Positions 56,954 to 64,000 of a stretch of DNA of 64,000 nt are shown piece by piece (position 1 is the first letter of the stretch; every line of letters begins with the position of its first letter). This DNA is from Micromussa lordhowensis. Taxonomy: Eukaryota > Cnidaria > Anthozoa > Scleractinia > Lobophylliidae. Under the pieces are notes generated by a model. That model had not been told where the DNA came from. It did no database searches and worked only from the letters and a program-made list of their open reading frames with translations. The translations under genes and the position numbers were made by a program. The stretch is taken from the NCBI GenBank assembly GCA_964020085.1, contig OZ026597.1, positions 4,057,894 to 4,121,893 of the forward strand, in the 5' to 3' direction.

Positions 56954-58469
56954 GATTACAGACAACTCGCTAGCGGATCACGCTGACTGAATGAGTTCTC
57001 AATGTTTGGCGCCAAAATTTCACAAGGGTGACGTCATACCGACCTCTGTCTCAGTTTACTCTTGGCTGTTCCATTCGTGTTTTGTATTTTTGGTGGTTTC
57101 GGCGCACTGATGTCACGGCACCTAAAAAGACCAACTTCGTAGCAATACTCTATTACTTCAGATACTATGTTTCATGCATTGCATTGCTGAGCTAGTTCTG
57201 AAAATGTTCCGCTCACTTATTATCGCCCTAATCAGTCTGCATGTATGCTGAACCATTTCACGCAACGCTGTGCCATTTGATGTTACGCTGTACCACTTCA
57301 CGCCGAGCTGTGTACGTGGTCTTAGGCTGCACCGTCTGAATGTATGCCAAGCTATTTCACGCAAAGCTGTGCTATTTGATATTACGCTGTATAACTTCAC
57401 CAAATACTGTGCCATTTCATCCGGGGCTGACTCATTCGACATCACGCTGAACTGTTTCGCTCGACTCTGTGCCATTTCATGTTCAGCTACCCTGTATCAA
57501 TTGTTACTATGCTCTGCCATTTCATGTAACGCTATCCCATTTGACATCACTCTAGCCCAGTTTAAACTATGCTGTGCCGCTTGAACAGAGATAGCTAGCC
57601 TATTCGTTCTTTGACATGACCAGATCTTTTTATGCTGTACCATTTAACAAACTGGAGCTAAACTACTTACATTTAGACTGAATCAATCGGATGTTCATTG
57701 TACCGTTTTGACAAGGGCAGCTAAACAGTTTCTACACTGTCTAAAACATTTACTGGTTGAGTATCCCATTCCACCAAAGACAACCGGTCCAAGTGCACTG
57801 GAACTGCATAATTTCCATATAACCTGTATCAACTAGCAAAGGACGTTTAAACCATTTCTGTTTATGCTAGACTGTTTGTATTGTTTGTATTTTTGGTGGT
57901 GACGGCGGCCCATATATATAACATTTGCGAGGCCTGGCTACTAAGCGCGCCACCTTTGCTATCTCGGCAAGTAAACATGGCGGGCAGTTGGTGAATGAAT
58001 TTTTCATCTATTCGCAAGTTATCACTCTAAGTCCAGGATATTTGAAAGGATGAAGAATTTTCACAATGACTGCTGTCATCTTTGGACCGAAAATCCTTTC
58101 AAGAACTCGTGTTCAAGGCAGTTAAGAATCGTAAACGCAGTGGTTGCGTTGATTGCCAGCGGGTCAGATCGATTGACCGAAATCCGTTTTTCTCCAAACT
58201 TTTGAAACAATGATAACAACTGCAGATGAAGTCAACAGCGATAATACAAAGGTACCGGGAGAATGTATTTTTCGTAGTGTTTTGCTTGATTGTTTTACTG
58301 CCCAACTCGATGAGTAAACTGATTCACAATCGATGTAAGCTTACATGTAAGCTTCTTGTACTGTTAAGACAAAATAGATGCATACGTGTATGCAAACGAA
58401 CATTTGGGTCCCTCTTTTTATGTTTTAGTCCGTTATTCTCTGTTGTTCAGCTCTTAAATTATACTAAAA

Positions 58470-58526
58470 TTTCGTCTCGGGGATTATTCGACAATATTCA
58501 CCTCGCCTTCGGCGAATAATTGTTAA
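58470..58526 (-). repeat. Fragment of the ATTATTCGCC MITE
   Basis: TTTCGTCTCGGGGATTATTC and CTTCGGCGAATAATTGTTAAA match the element at 55595-55711. Confidence 0.65.
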
Positions 58527-58654
58527 ATACTAAACTGGTCTTGGTTGTTGGCGGTGGTCTTCTTTAGGTTCAGCTTATCGCCGTTCGCAAGTAAAATAAT
58601 TGGTCAATTTGCTGGCCGCGCTGTTCATGTATTTGTTGCCAAAATGTTTCGTAA

Positions 58655-58925
58655 CTTACAATAATAATAATAATAATAAGAAAAGTTTTTAATCTTGAGT
58701 TAAAACAGTCCACAGTGGAACACTGTTTAATGACATTTGGCAAGTCGTTCCAAAGCCTTGGTGCGATAACTGAGAAAGATCTGTCGCCGTAGGAAGCCGT
58801 TTTAGTCTTAGGAATAGACAGCAAATTTGAACTCTTTGCCCGTATTATAAGCTGGAGCAAAGCCATGAAGAAAGCTAGGAATCGCAAGCGATCAAGCGTC
58901 AGAAATTTGAAGCCGTTCCGCAAGA
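58655..58925 (-). mobile_element. 3' end of a second LINE, truncated
   Basis: Minus strand: A-K-S-S-N-L-L-S-I-P-K-T-K then S-Y-G-D-R-S-F-S-V-I-A-P-R-L-W-N-D-L-P and R-L-K-T-F-L, the usual C-terminal signature of CR1/L2-like reverse-transcriptase proteins. It ends in (AAT)n at 58660-58679, the expected microsatellite tail. The frame is short, so the copy is 5'-truncated. Confidence 0.7.
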
Positions 58926-59157
58926 ATAGAAATCGTTCCGGAACACGACAGACACACAGTAGAGAAACAATAAATATCTTACTATCCTCGCCTTCTAGGT
59001 CCGTACTGTAAATTACGGATTCTCGTTTTCCCCCTTCGATTTAAAAGGCCAATAGCGAGACGATATCGAAAGAGAAACAAAGAGTTTGATTTAGAGAGTC
59101 TTCTACGTTATGTCCTCCCACCCCTCCCTTATTGCCCCAGTCAAACCGGACATTTCC

Positions 59158-59481
59158 TCAATAACGAATACCCAGTTGACCACCATTCCCTTCATTAAAA
59201 GTTTGCCATGGAAAACTAACCTTTACATATAATGCCATTTTTTTAATTCGCAGATGTTGCTCTTGATGCGGTTCAGATGCCGTTTTGGTAACTGGATGTT
59301 CCAGTTTAAAATGCTGTTGGGGGTAGAGAGGGGCAGGGCCCTTTTCGTCTTTATCGGGTTTGTGCTTTGGCGCATTCCGGTCCTTTACCCACCCCTCCCA
59401 ATTCTTATGTTGGAATAAAATAGTAAGTGTCAATAAATTTCCATTAGAATCTAACTGTTCATTCCTTTCTATAATCGACAT
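59158..59481 (-). CDS. Unrecognised 107-codon ORF
   Basis: Begins M-S-I-I-E-R-N-E-Q-L with an upstream in-frame TAA, and reads H-K-N-W-E-G-W-V-K-D-R, K-P-D-K-D-E-K-G-P-A-P-L-Y-P and a His/Gln/Glu-rich stretch. Hydrophilic and protein-like, more GC-rich than its surroundings. No family recognised and no clear splice sites; it lies beside a dispersed repeat, so it may be transposon-derived. Confidence 0.3.
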   Translation of the reverse strand: MSIIERNEQLDSNGNLLTLTILFQHKNWEGWVKDRNAPKHKPDKDEKGPAPLYPQQHFKLEHPVTKTASEPHQEQHLRIKKMALYVKVSFPWQTFNEGNGGQLGIRY

Positions 59482-59535
59482 CTTGATTGTTTATTCTTGC
59501 GAGACGATTTATCATCTCCCTCTTTCCAACTCCAG

Positions 59536-59735
59536 GCGCGGATGCAGGATAAATGGTGACTGGTTTCCGAAACAACCAGTGCCTTCTAGATGGGTCCAGG
59601 GCCGTGTTCCCTTAGGAAATGTTATGGATTTTTTCATTCCTTAAGTCCCCTTTTTGGAGTTCCTGGGTAATTCTGAAATATCTGACCGATTTCCGTAAAA
59701 CGGTGGAAACCGGTATGGATCCGCGCCTGAACTCT
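59536..59735 (-). repeat. Dispersed repeat, copy 2
   Basis: Inverse match to about 11880-12075. Ends GGCGCGGATGCA and GGATCCGCGCC are mutually inverted. GGGCCGTGTTCCCTTAGGAAA and CGATTTCCGTAAAACGGTGGA are shared. Confidence 0.7.
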
Positions 59736-60730
59736 CTGCTAAAAGGGGGCATTTTTTTCACGCAAAGATCGCAATTGACCTTAAAAAACGATTGCATTAT
59801 CCGTACATTTGTTTTGCAGTATGTAAACACAAAGATGAACCGGACAAGCCCAATGGAATCGCACAAGCGCAGCATCATAAACAGTCCAAAGTAGATTTAA
59901 TTGAAAGTGATTGCAAGTAGTATATAAAGTAGCCGTGTTCTATTCTAAGTTGTGCAAGTAGATGTACTGTAATGTTAGTTGTGCAAGTATCAGTATTGCA
60001 AGTAATGAAAGTAGCTGTATTGTGTAAAAATAAAAGTTCATTGTAAAACAAGCATTCGTGACAATAAAGAGTTGAATTGTTCAAAACTTTTAATTATGTC
60101 TGAAACATTTTCTAAACAATTTGTAGGGGGACAAAAAGAGAAGAAAAATAATTTCCTATTCCCCTCCACTTTAAGGAATAATTGTTAGATTTGACACACA
60201 TGACTTCTTTACAGAAATGTTAGTATTGTGTTTACAAATTTTTAACACAAAAAATTATATTCTTTTCTCAAACTCAATTCTCAAATTCATCAAGAGAATC
60301 ACAACAGCGAAGGATGTTTGGATACCCGGTCTTAATTAGCATATATTTTTTATTTCCCCGTTTACTCCTTAGGCAGTTTTGTTTCGATTGAGAAGATATA
60401 TCAAACATTCGAGACAGTGTTTCATTGGCTATCTAAACACCTCGAATTTCGTCAAAAATACTCTGCTCTGTGCGTCTATTTTCGTCTTCGTCGTCGTATT
60501 ACACAAGAGCCACTCGAAGGCATCTCTTTCAACTTTGCTTTATTTCATTCATTGCTGTATTTTCTTTATGTTGATTGATGTAAATGATCGCTATATCCTG
60601 CATCAATAAACGAAATGCCTGCCCCTGATGCTGTGTTTGTGTTTATTAAGATTAGTTACAAAATATTTTATAATCGTTTCAGGGTGATTAGAGTATAATG
60701 GACCTTTTCGGCGATTCGGCGGCCATTTTG
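59736..60730. other. Intergenic, no gene seen
   Basis: 60000-60060 has two AATAAA-type hexamers and A/T-rich sequence like a 3' UTR, but no coding exon can be tied to it. Confidence 0.4.
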
Positions 60731-60734
60731 AATT

Positions 60735-61103
60735 CTATTGTTTCAAATAGCTATTATGGGATGCTCAGGGGGAAAATTAATTGTCTGTATTTGCCCCCGG
60801 AGCATCCCATAATAGTTATTTGAATCAATTCCATTCAAATGTGAATATATGGAAGGTCATATATTTGAACTCCGAAGTAAGATATGAAGACATAGATGAT
60901 CATCGCAGTTATACACACAACTTACCTCTGCGGCCCGGTGCAGTGCTCTACCAACTGAGCTATCAAGCCAACTGGGAGCTGGTTACATTGAGAATTCGTA
61001 ATATATCCGTAGATAGTGAAGAATGCAAATGAATATATAACCGTTCGTGGGCAGGAAGATTGCGTGACGAGCCCAAAGAGCATCTGCGTAAGAGGCTAAT
61101 GAG
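60735..61103 (-). mobile_element. tRNA-related repeat with inverted repeat
   Basis: Minus strand at about 60940-60972 reads GGCTTGATAGCTCAGTTGGTAGAGCACTGCACCGG, a clear A box and D-stem (GCTC/GAGC). The B-box region is diverged (GAGTTCAAATATATGACC near 60850). At 60738-60828 AATAGCTATTATGGGATGCTC is mirrored by GAGCATCCCATAATAGTTATT. The repeat resumes after the insertion at 62462 (ATCTGGAAGATCACATATTTGAACT). Confidence 0.55.
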
Positions 61104-62461
61104 CAGGGGCACCCAACGAGCAAATTAAGTAAAAAATCCTTTGAGGGATATTTCTAGGCTCCTTGTAATGTTTAAATACTGTTTAAAGAGTTGTTTTGAT
61201 CAGCTAGAAAAATTTGATCTGTTCGGATTTCTTAGCTGAAAATTGAAGTGCCCGAAAATGTTAGGAAATTAAGGTATCATGGTAGGTGGATTTTGACGAA
61301 AAAATAGATTTTATTTTAGTTTTTATTTTTTGCCGTTCGAATTGAGAAGACTGTGATAAATATTTTGCAAAAAAAAAATAAGCAAAAAAGCTTTTTTACT
61401 TTTTGAGATACGGAAAGAAACTATTTTTGAATCTCATTAACCCCTGACGGCGCGATGACAAGTTCCTGTCATCGCCAATTAAAATTCACCGCCGGTTGTC
61501 ACGTGTAATACGAATTGCGGTGTAATTTTCATTGTACTTCAAACTGATCCGTGCCGACTTCTGTCAATGCCTAATCAAATCTTTTTACATTCGGTAATTT
61601 TTAACACCTCATCATAGAAATCGCACGAAACGTTTTTCGCCTTTTTCTCGATAAAGTAAAACTGCATATAAGGGTGTTTGTTCGTTTACGCGCGTCTTCC
61701 GACGGAATTAGCTTAAAATTGGCAGCCACGTTCTAGGATAATTCGTTCGAAAAAGGGTGTCGGGCTTTGTTAAATTTCGCTTCCGTTTCCAAGTTATGGC
61801 CTCTTTTGCAGAAAGGAACGTCCGCATTGACAATATCAAACTTTAGGAGGTTGTAAAAAAAAAAACACATCTGGAAAATCGCAGACACCCTTTTTGAAGG
61901 TGATGTGTGAGAAAACATTTCCGATGTAAATCTCGTCAATCCGATAATTCACGCGCGGAAGCGAACCAACTTAAGCGAAGCAGTGTTTCTGGGGATTTCT
62001 TTTAATATCACTTCGTCATTGTCTTTTTAGAAATTTTTAAAGATATGATTGTATTCTATAACTATTTAGCTTTCAGAAAATGTATAGGTTGATGGGGTTT
62101 TCTTTGAAAATGTCAGCGTAAGGGCGCGATTTCCAAACACTGTCAATCCACCTACCATGATACCTTAAATCTTCATTTCAGAAATTGCTAGCTGAACGTT
62201 ACCTTCGAAGAACTTCTCCGTGAACTATTTGCTTATCCGAAAATGCTAGGTGACCTTATTAAGAGCCAAAAATTGCAAAAATATCCCTTCCGAAAATCTA
62301 AGGGACTATTTTCCCGTGGATTTATCCTGGTTTCGAATCTTTTAGCTGATGTTTTAGTTAAGAAATCAGTAGCTCTTTGTCAATGCATTATCCGAAAGTC
62401 TTAGAACGAGTGGACTCTCCCGAACAGATATTTCATCGAAGTTTCTCGTTGGGTGCCCCTG
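61104..62461. mobile_element. Element with CAGGGGCACCCAACGAG ends (1.36 kb), host of a nested insertion
   Basis: CAGGGGCACCCAACGAG is mirrored exactly by CTCGTTGGGTGCCCCTG, flanked by AATGAG on both sides (61098-61103, 62462-62467). Most of its length is the nested element 61273-62164. Confidence 0.8.
61273..62164. mobile_element. TTAA-flanked element (892 bp), nested
   Basis: GGTATCATGGTAGGTGGATT is mirrored by AATCCACCTACCATGATACC, a perfect 20-bp terminal repeat, with TTAA at 61269-61272 and 62165-62168. No transposase frame; 61733-61939 (minus) has no motif. Confidence 0.88.
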
Positions 62462-62559
62462 AATGAGTATCTGGAAGATCACATATTTGAACTGCGGAGA
62501 AAGACATGAAGAAATAGATGATAATCGCAGTTATATACACAACTTAAGCTGCTGTGAAA

Positions 62560-62625
62560 TTAAAGCCTGAAAAAAATCAAGCCTGAAAGGAAATTTCACA
62601 GCTGCTTAAGTTTTATATATTAGCT
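62560..62625. repeat. Small inverted repeat
   Basis: CTTAAGCTGCTGTGAAATT is mirrored by AATTTCACAGCTGCTTAAG around about 28 bases. Confidence 0.75.
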
Positions 62626-62809
62626 ATGTCTTCATCGAATTCAAAATGGCCGCCGTATCACCGAAGAGGTCCTCCAGTTTCACACGGCCTCGCAACTTGA
62701 AACCTTCATAGATTCGCGTCGATTTGATGGATTCTTTTTCTAATCTTCACCAAATGATGTATTTGTTTTGAAAAGAAATGGAAACATTTGGATTTACAGG
62801 CACTTAAAC

Positions 62810-63597
62810 ACATAAACAAGTAGCCTGTACAAGAGTAAAAATGCTGTTTACTGTTTTCAAATATCTCTTTTCATTCCAGAGATATTCAAGTTTTTAAAAT
62901 ATGCAAATTAATCAAGTGATGACGTCATACACTCAACCGCATTTTGATCAATATGATAAACAAGGATATCTCAGTCAATTTGTATAACGGTCTATCTATA
63001 ACAAATGTTTGAATTTCTACAGTAAGATTCTACTAGTGGTGCTCCGCAATATGAGCTTAACAATTTTTGTTACCATAGCAACATACTAGGTTCCAGACCT
63101 CCACAATATTAAAGGCTTTTCCGACCACTTTTAGGGTTCTATATTGATATTTGCCAATGGGGCCTCATCTGCATAATCCAGCAAGCATATAAATACATTA
63201 GGTTAAGTTCATAGCCTTGTTTAATGTTTTCCAAGCTTAAAATCACTAAATATTGATATCAGGCTAGAGGGGACTGGAAAAGAGTGGGTTGCCATGGGAA
63301 CGGAAATTGTTATAGCTGTAGATGTGTTGCATTTAGAACTATTAGGCTACCAAGTTTCAATGGTTTCTGCTGTAAATTGACCGAGATAGCGCTACTTATA
63401 GACTTCATGTAATAATTGGTTGGGTGTACGACGTCATCAGTAATCTCACTTGCATATTTTACTCATTTCTTAAACTTAAATATCTCCTGAACCAATGCAG
63501 ATATTTGTAAACGGTAAACGGCGTTTTTAATCTTTCTTAGAATTCTATGTGATTAACCTAAAAAATCAAGGGGGAAAAATTTGATCATAGTAGCACT
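62810..63597. mobile_element. Second copy of the AGTGGTACTATGA element, left end missing
   Basis: The right end TCATAGTAGCACT followed by TTAA matches the terminus of 20992-21916. Shared interior includes AAAATGCTGTTTACT, TATGCAAATTAATCAAGTGATGACGTCAT and GTGCTCCGCAATATGAGCTTAA in inverse order. The left terminal repeat is not recognisable. Confidence 0.65.
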
Positions 63598-64000
63598 TTA
63601 ATCAAAGTTTTCTACAACCTCAATACCTAAAGAAGACTATAACAAAATGTCTTTGTCCATTGTTTTACAAGAGTGCAATACGAAACTTGGCGGCTGACAT
63701 AAAACGATTATTTATGGCTAAAAGTACCCGATGATAAGGTATTTGCGTTATTAAAAGTCGCTGTATTTTTCATTTGTCTGTGTTTTAACATGGTCTCTTT
63801 TAGGGGTCACCCCCAGATCGTTCTCCTTTAGGGGTTTAATTCAAAATTTCCGACGACCATCCCCACCCCTTTCATATTGGAGCCCCTCCCCCTCGGGTCT
63901 TACAATCTTTTGTTTTGCACTCAACGGCGTAACAAAAAAGTTAACAAGGCCAAAAAAAGGAAAAAAACATACAACAAATGTTGGGTTTTACAACCATTTT
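63598..64000. other. Window end, nothing assigned
   Basis: C-rich TAGGGGTCACCCCCAGATCG around 63800-63895 suggests the edge of another repeat. No gene seen. Confidence 0.4.

Larger units (their letters stand above)
54023..57921. mobile_element. Giant inverted-repeat element (3.9 kb)
   Basis: Left arm 54023-55280 and right arm 56167-57921 are reverse complements at high identity; the right arm is longer because two MITEs (56444-56822, 56850-56953) inserted in it. Outer ends TTATATATATGGGCCGCCGTC and mirror. Each arm contains a degenerate minisatellite of about 20-22 bases (AAATGGCACAGCGT-like, 54360-54800 and 57180-57584) and, next to the loop, an exon-like frame. The loop 55281-56166 contains two further small elements. 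No transposase seen. Confidence 0.85.

Noticed and set aside
60900..60985. Functional tRNA gene
   Set aside because: A box and D-arm are good, but anticodon and T arms cannot be completed and the B box is diverged; a SINE remnant fits better.

Overview
This is nuclear DNA of an animal, most likely an anthozoan cnidarian such as a stony coral; I cannot name the species. The reasons are AT-rich, gene-poor sequence with no long uninterrupted reading frames, short exons with GT..AG splice sites, tRNA-derived SINEs, decayed non-LTR retrotransposon 3' ends, and a very dense set of small fold-back DNA transposons of types I associate with coral genomes. There are no operons, Shine-Dalgarno sites or CRISPR arrays.

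Layout. 1-10.3 kb: a roughly 3.4 kb segment present twice in direct orientation (about 1-3440 and 6961-10290), with part of a third, inverted copy at 12.2-12.6 kb; between the copies lie microsatellites, a fold-back element and a fragment carrying a hammerhead-ribozyme-like core. 12.8-15 kb: a tandem array whose units each begin with a tRNA-like cloverleaf. 16-25.7 kb: LINE remnant, MITEs, one credible terminal exon (minus strand, 19.0-19.3 kb) and two large fold-back elements. 26-30 kb: four tandem exon-like blocks on the minus strand interleaved with SINE sequence, then two oppositely oriented SINEs. 31.6-33 kb: a MITE and a broken Rep-like (HUH plus helicase) gene. 35.8-39 kb: nested and single inverted-repeat elements. 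42.3-44.2 kb: the best gene in the window, a multi-exon plus-strand gene with a zinc-ribbon exon, a cysteine-rich exon and a terminal exon resembling a papain-like cysteine peptidase. 45-49.4 kb: a cluster of MITEs. 50.1-53.0 kb: a minus-strand HIRAN-like gene broken by a Harbinger-like MITE, a partial tandem duplication, a 1.06 kb fold-back element and frameshifts. 54.0-57.9 kb: a giant inverted repeat whose two arms carry minisatellites and the same exon-like reading frame. 58.6-64 kb: LINE end, SINE-like pieces and nested transposons.

The genes do not form a pathway. The main biology is transposon activity. At least five elements are flanked by TTAA and three copies of one MITE family each have a different perfect 9-bp target duplication. 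Three inverted-repeat elements have arms made of short tandem repeats. Some insertions hit coding sequence. All family assignments come from reading motifs by eye; no database search was run.
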